DNA of 64,000 nt from Salarias fasciatus (Eukaryota; Chordata; Actinopteri; Blenniiformes; Blenniidae): the NCBI RefSeq assembly GCF_902148845.1, contig NC_043754.1, positions 21,445,431 to 21,509,430 on the forward strand. The letters are read 5' to 3'. The notes beneath the pieces are model-generated. The model searched no databases. It worked only from the letters and a program-made list of their open reading frames with translations, and was not told where the DNA came from. Both the position numbers and the translations under genes were made by a program. Shown here piece by piece: positions 48,913-58,259 of the stretch; within the stretch, counting starts at the first letter, position 1, and each line of letters begins with the position of its first letter.

Positions 48913-50392
48913 CTTTTTACGATGAGTCTTTTCAAGAAGAGTGGAGTGGGGAGGAAGAGCAGAGAGCAGAGGTGTGCTGGATAAGCTCGTCTCATTTGAA
49001 TGTCAAATGAAGTGTTCTGGACTCCGTGAGTGTGTGACACACACACACACGATGCAAATGCCCTTAAACCCCCCCCCCCTCCCCTCCCCTCCCCACGCCA
49101 CTGGCCCCCTCCCCCACGGCTCAGCCCGGTCAACAGCCCGAGCTTCCAGTATGGAAATAACCAAGACATGCAAATCAGCCGCGCGTCTCTGGAAACGACA
49201 CAGAAAGTCACAAGTCCTCACAGTTCACTCTCCTGTCGCCCTCGAATCACACCAGCACGGGGGCAGTACGCACCGAACCACTCTCAGTCTGAGGAGGTCC
49301 TTCAGATGTCAAAAAGTCGATCCAGGCAGCTTTTAATTCAGGTAATTCCAGATATGGGATTTAATAGAGTAACTGTTCACTTTAGATTCATGTGGCATAA
49401 ATAACTGATGTAGCAACAGGGATCATCTATCTGCAACACAGTAATTAAAGTTTGGAGGATTCACACTCAAACAAGAGGAGGGAATACAGCACCTTCCCAG
49501 AACTTTCCCAAACTTCTGCAAGAACGATGCATAAAGTAGCATTTCTTCTCTCTGCACTGACAGATACGACTGCAGTCGAGTCAAAAGCAGCAAAAGAGAA
49601 GGATCCCGACAAACCTTCCTTCCATCAGACTGAAACATTGAGTGATTCTTCTGCAGAACTAAAGGGAAAAGTGGTTAAAAAGCTTCCTGGTGCTCTCCAT
49701 TCACTCTTTGTCAGGTGGATTTATTCATAACGTGTCGCATTCTTTGCACCATTCCCATCTTTTTGGAAATGTTGCTGCATGTTTGCTCCACATGAGCAGG
49801 GGTCAAAGTTCATCCAGACCAAATCTGGGACAGTTTTAGTGGAAGGATGCAAATGTTGACCCTGAAGCTGAGGAAAGTGGAAGAATGATCAAGCTGAATG
49901 AGTAAGAGTTGAATGTCTTTCTTGTAAAATGAAATGACGAACTGTTGAGTGTTTGAATAAAGACTGAGTACTTTTACATTTTGTATGAAATTTGTTGATT
50001 GATAATTCATTTTCTGGCATACATCTATTGGTTCTCTATCTCATGTTTAAGCATTTCTCCCAAAAAAGGGCAAGAATTTCCTCTGAAAGAAGAACTATTG
50101 AAACCATCAGCACATAACCTTAAATGTCCTCCACACACCTGATCACACCGTGACAGTTGAAAAACATGTTGATCAGTTTTCAGTCGAGCAAGAAAGATGC
50201 AGAGACTCTCACGCAGCTATTGTCTCCCAAAAAAAGAAAAGTTCCACTTTTTTCTGCCGCTGGTTCCTACTTCTGTTTTGTCACGTCTGTTTATGTCCTG
50301 AGCCCCGGGCGGCCGGCGTTTCTCAGCAAACAGCCTCAGGGGCGTTCTGGTACCACCACCAACTGCCAGCACACACCAGCACACCCCCACCC

Positions 50393-50427
<35 letters not shown>

Positions 50428-51120
50428 TATAAGAATTTACCTGTACTGCATACACCTTTAAAAGGTTTAAAGCAAATTGTCCAACAAGTAAACAAACAAT
50501 TTCCGCGCTTCATCACACTGTCACTGACAGATTCCTAAATCCTCTCAGATGAACCAGGTAAATTAAACATTTTCATCCATTCAAAATGACATCTGAGCTC
50601 TTCAAGTCCATAAATTAAAAAAAACAGTTAGAGGAACATCTGTCACATCTGTTGACCTGGCCTGTGCCGGGTGTGTGTGGGGTGAGATGGTCTTACCTGC
50701 CTGCTCACCCGGAGCCTCCGACTGCTCCACTGTGTCCGTGCTCATCTTAATATCTGCAATGATAAATATAGCTGATTTTCCTACAGGATTGCAACTTTAC
50801 CAGGACAATGAAGCACTCAGGCCAGCCAGGAAAATGATCTTGAGTTTATTCTAATGTGCCCCCCCTCCCTCTTCCCACACCACCACACAAACCCCACTCG
50901 GAGCTCCTGTCATGCAGGACTCAGAGTCCAGCCCGGGATGGAGAAGAGACTCACCTCCAGGAAGAACCTTGACCGGCGGGCGTCTGTTTCCCCTGAATCC
51001 TCCTAAAAGGATGCAGGTGTTTGGGATGAAAACTTTGGAAATCCAAGAGAGCTCATCAGCATTTTAGAGAGTGGAGAAGCGTTCACCTGAGCAGAGCACC
51101 CTGCACGGCCTGATTTGCAT
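42310..51120 (-). CDS. pou2f3: POU class 2 homeobox 3 (OCT11/Skn-1a)
   Basis: Exons from the 5' end (descending): 51120-51087, 51002-50955, 50753-50697, 48234-48206, 46611-46510, 46356-46251, 46120-46032, 45055-44879, 44057-43916, 43619-43486, 42976-42812, 42697-42655, 42555-42441 and 42349-42310. Phases close to 426 residues (human about 436). It is an octamer-binding transcription factor; in mammals it specifies tuft/chemosensory cells and acts in keratinocytes. The POU-specific domain runs from [16 protein letters not shown] through [18 protein letters not shown]. The homeodomain runs from [20 protein letters not shown] to [15 protein letters not shown]2F3 rather than POU2F1/2 is supported by [29 protein letters not shown] and the C-terminus [11 protein letters not shown]. 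The last intron is only 91 bp. The first two exons (residues 1-27) are predicted from splice phase alone and are less certain. Confidence 0.93.
42745..42792 (-). repeat. (CA)24 after the pou2f3 homeodomain exon donor
   Basis: TG on the plus strand, hence CA in the pou2f3 transcript, beginning about 20 nt inside the intron after exon 42812-42976. A CTCTCTCT tract separates it from the donor. Confidence 0.9.
43080..43400 (-). repeat. Degenerate minisatellite in a pou2f3 intron
   Basis: T-rich sequence of loosely repeated TCTTTGTGTATTTTTGTGTG units, the complement of the A-rich family at 18230 and 47545. Confidence 0.45.
43783..43799 (-). promoter_or_regulatory. CTCF-like motif in a pou2f3 intron
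   Basis: On the minus strand CCACAAGAGGGCGCCAG closely fits the CTCF core. Its orientation is opposite to the motif at 41732. Motif match only. Confidence 0.5.
44130..44695 (-). repeat. TGTTGCAG-rich minisatellite in a pou2f3 intron
   Basis: Dozens of imperfect 10-16 bp units built on TTGCAGTGTGTTGCA and TTTTTGCAG (plus strand). It fills most of the 821 bp intron between the two POU-specific exons. The minus strand is free of stops for over 100 codons in all three frames, giving lysine/threonine/cysteine/glutamine-rich frames. One of these runs directly into exon 43916-44057, but a stop lies between the array and the upstream exon. Confidence 0.75.
45195..45378 (-). mobile_element. SINE fragment in a pou2f3 intron
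   Basis: Plus-strand order CACATTCACATTCATGCCTG, GGGCGATTCAGAG, CTGGAGCACCTGGGGAAAAA, CCCACTCC and AAACTCTCCACAGAAACGGC. It is the reverse complement of the fish SINE core at 19549 (CCGTTTCTGTGGAGAGTTT on the sense side). Confidence 0.55.
46162..46230 (-). repeat. (CA)34 downstream of a pou2f3 exon
   Basis: TG on the plus strand, CA in the transcript. With a short ATGTGTGTG extension it begins about 11 nt inside the intron after exon 46251-46356. Confidence 0.95.
46747..46812 (-). repeat. (TG)33 upstream of a pou2f3 exon
   Basis: CA on the plus strand, UG in the transcript. It lies upstream of exon 46510-46611 and is complementary to, and almost the same length as, the array at 46162-46230. 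Confidence 0.95.
46903..46910 (+). promoter_or_regulatory. Octamer motif ATGCAAAT
   Basis: Exact consensus of the POU2F binding site, in a pou2f3 intron next to a C-rich tract (46913-46962). Confidence 0.6.
47545..47765 (+). repeat. Degenerate A-rich minisatellite in a pou2f3 intron
   Basis: Repeated ACCACAAAGAAACAGAAAAC-like units, the same family as 18230-18690. An (ACTCATTC)n tract follows at about 47828-47868. Confidence 0.5.
48836..48910 (-). repeat. (CA)n array, about 75 bp
   Basis: GT run with one GTTTGT interruption in the long pou2f3 intron 48235-50696. Confidence 0.95.
49052..49175 (+). promoter_or_regulatory. Two octamers flanking a C-rich tract
   Basis: Exact ATGCAAAT at 49052-49059 and 49168-49175. 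Between them, 49070-49122 is a C-rich run of CCCCTCCCCTCCCC type, so the pou2f3 sense strand has four or more closely spaced G runs that could form a quadruplex. A regulatory role is inferred. Confidence 0.5.
49847..49854 (+). promoter_or_regulatory. Octamer motif ATGCAAAT
   Basis: Exact POU2F consensus site in the long pou2f3 intron. Confidence 0.5.
50393..50424. repeat. (CA)16 microsatellite
   Basis: Dinucleotide run in the long pou2f3 intron. Confidence 0.9.
51113..51120 (-). promoter_or_regulatory. Octamer overlapping the predicted pou2f3 start codon
   Basis: ATTTGCAT on the plus strand, so ATGCAAAT on the sense strand. Its first three bases are the predicted ATG. An in-frame TAG lies five codons upstream. 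A second octamer-like GTTTGCATAA is at 51153-51162. Confidence 0.55.
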
Positions 51121-51799
51121 ATGACTCTGTATGTCCTATCCAGCCCCAGAGTGTTTGCATAAAACAACAATGAGCTTACTGCACATCTACAGTGTGTGTG
51201 TACGTATAGACGCGCGTCTGTCTGCGGACCTGCCTCTGTTGTTGTTGTTGTTCTCGGGGAAATAATTCTCTTTACACACTCACTTTATTGGTACTTACCT
51301 TCTCTGTAGGGGCAAAAAGCAAAGCCCTGTTTTAGGTGAAGGCATGTTTTGAGGTCAGGCTGTGGTGAGGGTGTGGCCAGGACTTCTGGATGAATGGGGA
51401 TGAATGCAATGTCCAGTAACGACATTCAAACTGTCTGCGTGTGTCTCCACAGATGACAAAATCTGTTAGTGTTTTGAGAGGTAAGCATCTTATAAAAACT
51501 TGTCTTTACTGATTTTTTAAAATATTTAGGCATTTATTTTGACCTAATAAGTGTAACAGCTGGAGAGACATGCTGAGTTTTTTGTGTATGTCTCTAAATG
51601 TTGACCTTAACTTTTACATTTTGACAAATTTATGTCTTCTTTCAATAAATGATTATCGTCTGATGGAAGTGATCATTCAATCATTTTTTAACAATTCAAC
51701 AACAAAAAGATCATTGTAACACATGGCTCATTTGTTTGTATCATATAAAAACTGAAGTCATAAAAATACAAAAACAAGCAAAATAATACAACAACGAGC

Positions 51800-52260
51800 C
51801 AGCTTACACTATTTTATTGTTCAAATCCCTTTCAATATTTGATTAATTTTATGCAAAAAAAAATCTGATTGCATTAAAAAAATTATTGAACAGTTGAACA
51901 CACACAGCATGTATAATTCATCAATATCTGTTGCGCTAAAACCCAAAATCTGCAGCAGATTCTCCCCAGAGCTGAAGGATAGCAGTGTAGCATACAGCAA
52001 TAAAAGATATTGATGCATTTCATCAGTCGTTCATGCATAATGTGAACCACTGGGGACCTATTACTGATCCCTGAGGCACCCCACAAGAAGCATATGTAAA
52101 AGACTGATTTATGTTTACCTATTTGTACAAATGTTTTCCCGTTTCTTAGCCAGCTGAAGCAAACTCCCTTTATCTCTGTTTTATAACTTATCTGACAACT
52201 TTTAGTGGACACTTCTGTCAAAAGCCTTCTTTTAGAAACAATAATTACTGATTTCTGTTA
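51800..52260 (-). mobile_element. LINE reverse transcriptase relic
   Basis: Minus-strand translation in shifting frames gives KGVCFSWLRNGKTFVQIGKH, then CGVPQGSVIGPQWFTLCMND, then a decayed INIFYCCMLHCYPS. These match, in order, the GVALxWFKSYLxxRKQFV, CGVPQGSVLGPLLFxLYIND and YHxYADDTQ motifs of CR1/L2-group LINEs. The catalytic YADD is lost. Old dead fragment between pou2f3 and the hAT element. Confidence 0.65.
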
Positions 52261-52429
52261 CCTTCATGATGAACTTAAAATTCACCAGATTGAAAAGACA
52301 CAAATGTTTCTTAGCAGATTAGGAATTCATTCAGTGTAGTCATTCAAGTCAGGAGCTTTATTTTTTACGTTTGAAACTCAACCCTAACCCAACCAGTATT
52401 GATTACTTTATTTCAATGCAGTTGTTTGT

Positions 52430-53425
52430 GTTTTTATTAGGGATGTGCGATACCACTTTTTTTCAGACCGATACCAAGTACGAGTACTTCATCTTCAGTA
52501 CTCACCGATACCGATACTTGCATACCGATACTTTATATACATAAAATGTAAAATAATGCAATGAGATTATTTTTGAAAATGAATTTTATTTCCAATAAAA
52601 AGGCAGCCCAGCCACTACGTTTAAGTCCAAAATAATAGTCTGAAAAATAAAACAAGCAACTCTGAGTTTGCACTTATTTAAATGAAATTAAGTGCAAGAT
52701 AAAACAATTTCTCTGAGTTTTACACTTTACATAAACTAAGGTTTTTAAATGTACTAATTTTAATGATTTTTTTAAGAACTAAAGTCAAAGATAGAAAAAC
52801 CCCCGAGTTTAAAGAGTTGCTGGTGTTCTCTGTGCTGCTCTCGGATCTCTGCTCTTCAGTTTCTCGGTCTTCTGCAGAGTTTGCCGTCGAGTTGCTGCCG
52901 GAGTTTTCTTTTTTTCCAGCACAACAGCGTCAGACTCTCGTCCACAAGCTTCGCCCTGAGGTGTTTAAACAAATTACTAGTGGTACATGAACAACATCGC
53001 GCACCTCCTTTAGCAATTTTAGCATTGCAGAGTTAGCATTCTGCAAAGCTCGGCTCGTTTTCACTTGTATAAAAGAATTTCCACACCGGCGGAGTTTTGG
53101 TGAGACGAGCAGCCGTTCTGGATTCATCCTGTTGTCTCTGCTCTGGATGAGACTCATGGAGAAGTCAGCCCGCTGCAGTGCAGCCCTGCGCCTGTCAGCG
53201 CTCCAGAGAGGAGCTTCTTCCTCCTTCATGTTTGTCGGCAGCTTGCATCCCATTTGGTTGCACTACCGCCAACTGCTGGTGAGGAGGGCTTACTACGCGT
53301 GGGGTTTTCTTGCCGTGAGTATCGGCGGCTGGCATCGGTAGCCTTCACGAGTACCCGATAACTTGAAATAAGGCCAGTATCGGCCCGATACCTGGTATCG
53401 GTACTCGCACATCCCTAGTTTTTAT
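52430..53425. mobile_element. hAT-type non-autonomous element, 980 bp, perfect target duplication
   Basis: The element spans 52438-53417 and is flanked by identical 8 bp copies of GTTTTTAT (52430-52437 and 53418-53425). The duplication fits the hAT preference nTnnnnAn. The inverted ends share TAGGGATGTGCGA (left TAGGGATGTGCGATACCAC; right, complemented, TAGGGATGTGCGAGTACCG). Subterminal CGATACC/GGTATCGG repeats occur at both ends. No transposase frame is present. The widespread 'GGGATGTGCGATACC' fish family fits. Confidence 0.88.
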
Positions 53426-54222
53426 CCTTTAAAAGACATTTTGACTGCTGATTTAACTTCCTTATTCAATGTTTTACTTGAGCTGTAGTAGGAAGTTGAA
53501 TGTTCTTTTTACCTTGACTTTTCAAATCAAAACTCACAAAACAGGTAAAAGATCACCAGTAAATACAGACAGATCACACACAAACAAATCTGATGCATAC
53601 ATGTTTCTTTTTATGTCAGGGAACAACGGAAGTAGAACAATCCTAAACAAAAAGGAACAACGGAAGTAGAACAATCCTAAACAAAAAAAGTCATACAAAA
53701 AAACATCAACTGCTCTCACCAAAATAAAATACAACCTGAATCCCCGGAGTGGACGAAGCGCTGAACAGCTGAAGCAAACATGGTGCCACAGACGGGCTTA
53801 AACGTCTGTGATGGTGAGCACGTCTCACCTCTGTCTACAACGGACACTCTTCCCGTCTGCATTCAATGAAATAAACACATCCTCTCCTCTGTTCAGGAGG
53901 GTTTGAATGTTACACTCTGACGACAGTTCTGTTGTTTGCGTCTTTCTTTAACACACATACATCAGTAGACTCCTCACTGGCTGCCGCTGCCTGTTGGGAC
54001 CTGATGCGACCCTGCGGCCGCCATCTTGGGTGAGTCCCCGTTTTGACCACACTTATATAGAAGGGAGGTCTTAATTCAAAGAATCAGAACTGCCTCAGTT
54101 TTCACATGGTTCACTGTGCAGCAAACATTTAGTTAAGATGTGCTTCGTTTTTTTTTTTTTTTTTTCAATTATTTCCCATTCTGCTGGGTACTCTGGTCTT
54201 CATGTCTTCATCTCCAACGGCA
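53426..54222. other. pou2f3-THAP intergenic
   Basis: Contains a 26 bp direct duplication, AAAAAGGAACAACGGAAGTA and following, around 53625-53690. A YY1-like AAGATGGCGGCC lies on the minus strand at about 54016-54027. No gene was recognised. Confidence 0.45.
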
Positions 54223-56233
54223 TCATGATGAGTGCATGCTTGGTGTCCACCTGTGCAAAGAATAAAAAAAAAGAAGAAAATCTGAATTCTTTCATTTTCA
54301 AACAGTGAAAAGAGCAAGTCTCTGAGCTCACAGCTCGTCTGTCTACAGAAGGTTAGAAGTATTTGAATCAGCCACCTCTGCAACACGTGCGGATGTGGGA
54401 GGGGGAGATGCAGCGTCTCCCTCAGGTAGTTGTATGCTTTTGGACCGTGGAGGTGCAGCGCGAGGGCGAACTGTCTCTGGTCCTCGGTGTACTCGTGGCC
54501 CTGCTTGGAGAGGAGGTCCAGCTGAAGATCTGAAATTCAGTTAGTTCAAAATAACTATGAAATCCTCTTCAAATAGCACCGACAGGAAATCCAAATATAT
54601 ATGAAGTTATCTTTTCTCTTCACCTGAATAGAAGTCGAGCTTCTCCTTCAGTTCCTCATTGATAAGGTTATTTTTCTTCAGATCCTCCAGAAGAGTTTGC
54701 AGTTTTTTTGCCCTCTGTTCACAGGCTTTAGCATTCTGCTTCTCACGCTCCAGACTGTCCACTCGAGCCAGAGCGTCACTGAGTCGGGCCTTCAGAAGAT
54801 CCGGAGAATCGGGCAACGCGTAGGAGTGGTCCTAGTTGAAAAAGGATGGAAAAGTATTATTATTTTTGTTTTTTTAATTGATATTTGGATCACACCACGT
54901 GCGTAAAGCAAGGGGGAGCTTTTGATATTATCGGGCCTTGATACATCCAGATGATACAAATACTCACAACATTGGGAAGAGTTTGACTTTGGGGTGAAGG
55001 CTGAGAAGGCTCCACTGGTAAGCTCTCTTCAGCTTTCTCTGAGGTTTTTGTGGTCCTGGTTGCTACTTGCTACAATAGAAGAAACATAAAATTAGAAAAA
55101 TATCATCAAAAACAAAAATCAGGAGGCTTTAGTATCATAAAGTGAGTACGTACTCTTTGTAAACGAGAGGGGAAGTTGAAAACAGAAGGTATCACGCCTT
55201 TCCAGAGCCGCACTATCTGACCCGTCCGATCGAAATCCTCCGGCTTGAAGTGTTCACTGCAGAGCTTAGAAAACTCACTGGCTGTAAAATCCTTCCTTCT
55301 TACTGCAAGCTCCCACTTTCTCTTCAGTTTTTTGTCTCTGGGAAATCTTCCATATGGGAGAAAAGACAGATGAATAAAACATTACACACCAACATCTAAA
55401 AGAGTAAGTGAGGAGCTCCTCCTTGAAATTAAGGTTAAAAACATTAGACTCATTTATTCACTGAAGAACAAATGTATTGGAAGAGTATACATAACAGTTG
55501 TTAAATTATTATATTTGGATCTATAGATTGGTGGTGCTATTACATTAACACGTGTAACATATTTAAAACATTATGAAAGATGAAATATTTCTGTCCCACT
55601 GAAGCGAGACGTCTGGATCATCATTATCTTCGGCAATAAAGCGACCCAGCAGCTACAAACTGGTGTTTTGGTTTAACTGGTTTCCGTGTTAATTGGTGAA
55701 CAACTTCCTTTCGCCTTCCTCGTTGCTGCAACTCACAGCAGTGTTCAACGTGCAACATAAAATCCATAGAACGCTGTTTATCTGCATTCACGATAAAGTG
55801 TTAAAGTGTTGTCTCTGTTCCGTCCGTTTGGTTTTTACCCCATGTCTAAAAGGTAACACACGGGACGCTAAAACAAGTCGGACATCAGTTAACAAGGAAA
55901 CCACTTCCTTCACGACTGTCACTCAGACGCGAAACCAAAGATTACCACAAAGACAGAGAGGGAAAAAACACAATTTCAGCGTTAGGCGACTAAATCTCTT
56001 GTGTTCGACGTGCTGTAAACATCCTCGGTGTTGACAGTTGTAGCTAACCTCGTCCACTTTAGCGAAGCTACCTTTCAGCTAATGGCTACATAAAGTTAGC
56101 TACAACGACATGAACTGTCACACGTGCAAACAAAATATATTGTTAGATATTACTTGTGAAATGTGATGCCGCGTGTTGAGTTTTCGATGTTGCGGCGATT
56201 CCCACAACCGTAAGCTGAACAGTACTCGGGCAT
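54223..56233 (-). CDS. THAP zinc-finger protein with P-element transposase-like tail
   Basis: Six exons from the 5' end (descending): 56233-56154, 55346-55154, 55069-54968, 54831-54624, 54529-54376 and 54250-54223. Phases close to 254 residues. The THAP domain (residues 1-90) shows the C2CH zinc ligands C5, C10, C56, H59, plus HKFP, W38 and the VIPSVF motif; it binds DNA. Next comes DHSYALPDSP and a coiled coil to LINEELKEKLDFYS, most like THAP6. The tail HEYTEDQRQFALALHLHGPK, AYNYLR and LPHPHVLQRW resembles the segment after the coiled coil in THAP9, the domesticated P-element transposase. No catalytic transposase core follows. Reading through the last donor instead would add a different short tail ending at 54165. 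Start chosen at the ATG directly before the first zinc cysteine. Orthology to THAP6, THAP9 or a fish-only THAP is undecided. Confidence 0.82.
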
Positions 56234-56242
56234 CCTCCTCCC

Positions 56243-56295
56243 TTGGGTTGCAGAGCTCCAGCTCGACTGAGACCCATCCAAGATGACGGAGACGC
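56243..56295 (+). repeat. Duplicated promoter segment, copy A
   Basis: TTGGGTTGCAGAGCT, a variable middle, then TGAGACCCATCCAAGATGAC and ACGCT, matching copy B at 58212-58259 in the same orientation. It lies 10-60 bp upstream of the THAP start codon. Confidence 0.75.
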
Positions 56296-58063
56296 TTTGG
56301 CCGTTTCTCACACGCGCACGCGCACGTGCAACAGCGTAGACGCCACATTGGATCCGACGTGCCTACGCCATCTTGTGGAGGTGCTGGCTATAAAAGTGAT
56401 AATAAATCAACTTTCATCAACACAAGCAGGTTGTTTCTATTAATGGCCATTTGATTTTCGATATTAATGTGTGCAAATCTGTTATGTAATCTAATGTAAT
56501 CATGTTTTCTGGCTGCGCCACATTGTAATTTATTTTCTTTAAAAGAGCCACAGTGGAAACAAGCCCTTGGCTTTCCTGTGCTATCCTTTCAATAAGTTTG
56601 ATTTTTATCTTATTTTCATTTCATCTTATTGTGTATTCAAGTCACGTAAATAATGCCATATCAATCAATCAACCAACCAATCAATCAATCAATCAGAAAG
56701 TCAGAAATTCATTCATTCATTCACGCTGATTAAGGTTTTCATGAAAAGAATTGATTGGGTTGGTTTCATTTCTTTAAAAAAAAATATCTAGACAATTAAT
56801 TTTAATCGTGCCAGTAATACATTCTATATCTGGCTTCCAGACCTCCTTCCTCATAACCTTTCATCATTTTTCCTTTCCTAATGTAGTGTGTGCCCACGGA
56901 ATTGCTCCATCCCAGAAGTCTCATTTTGAAAGAAAAAGACTTTACCGAGACATTTATTGATGGAGATGGTTTAAAGGGAATGTTTCTTCAATGGCAGGGA
57001 ATAAGTTTAACTATCTTCATTGCACATTTCTTATTTATTATACCTTTAAATATGTTCTTCTCATAACAGTATATTGTGAGCTGACTTCCTGATATGGTTT
57101 GCGTTTCTTATTTTCCACCATAATTTATAAATAAATTCTTTAAAATCCTAAAATGAGTTTTCCTGGACTTTTTTATTTTTTATTTTTTATTTTTATTTTA
57201 CAATCTGTCTCTCACAGTTGATTTTTTTCCATTTTAAATAGGAGAACATTTCACAATCAGTGACTGACTAAATACTCTTTTTGCCCCATTGTATGTAAAG
57301 GACAGGGTTCTAGAGCTAATTTAGGTTTAAGGGACACTCTCCCTCAAAGAAGCATGCTGTTAGCTAAGCCACCAAGTCAGTCAAATGTTAAAGATCTCAG
57401 TAAATGCCAAGTGGTAGTATTGGAAGGTTCCATTTCTACCACAGCTCCCAATGAAGTTTATAGTAAAACTACATAATGAAATTATTGAGCATGTTATATA
57501 TCTGGAAAAGGTCAAATATCAGCCTGATTAAAAAGGCGTTTTAACCTTTTTTTTATACTAATTTTGACAATCTGCAGTACTCAGGTTCTTTGGCATGCGT
57601 TTCCACAGGCGATGGCCATGGTGGCTAAAGGTCACCTCACAGTTTTACTTCTTTTTTTGTGAAGCTGAAATTAAATTGTTTGAATTATTACATTTTAAAT
57701 TAAACATCTAATAAGTCACGTTATTTCATCATCTTAGCAATATTCCTATATTTTGGATGTATTTACATAATAAAACTCTCGAATTTTCATTCTGTACCTG
57801 ATTTTTGGTGCATTAAACTTAATTTGACATAAATACCTTGTGCTTGTGAAAAGAGTTATTTGCTTCTAATTATTCATAAGTATGCAGTGTCATAATTACC
57901 TCTCTAAATTTGCAAACCACAACGTTGAAAATTGGAATCGAGCAAGTTAATAAGAGCACTGTGCTCTGAATGAGCGAGCTGCCTCCAGCAAGATGGCTGC
58001 TAAGTACAGAGGTTCGGCCGGTAAGCACGGGTGATAAACCGTAGTGGGAAACTATAGAACTAA

Positions 58064-58116
<53 letters not shown>

Positions 58117-58124
58117 TAATAATT
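58064..58124. repeat. (AAT)n microsatellite
   Basis: About 20 copies with one TGA interruption. Confidence 0.9.
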
Positions 58125-58211
58125 TATTTAACTCTATGTGAGAGAGAAACGCCCTGTATCTATGCGTCGCCGATGTCATGGAAGGGTTTCAAGTGAAGCT
58201 CTGTAACCTTG

Positions 58212-58259
58212 TTGGGTTGTAGAGCTGTATTGAGACCCATCCAAGATGGCGACAACGCT
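58212..58259 (+). repeat. Duplicated promoter segment, copy B
   Basis: TTGGGTTGTAGAGCTGTAT then TGAGACCCATCCAAGATGGC and ACGCT. It shares a 17 bp identical core, TGAGACCCATCCAAGAT, with copy A. It includes a YY1-like AAGATGGCGAC. Confidence 0.75.

Noticed and set aside
53978-54024. ATG-led minus-strand stretch MAAAGSHQVPTGSGS ending at a GTGAGG donor, as an upstream pou2f3 exon
   Set aside because: Splicing to the pou2f3 exon at 51002 would be out of phase and hit a stop; kept only as a YY1-like motif.
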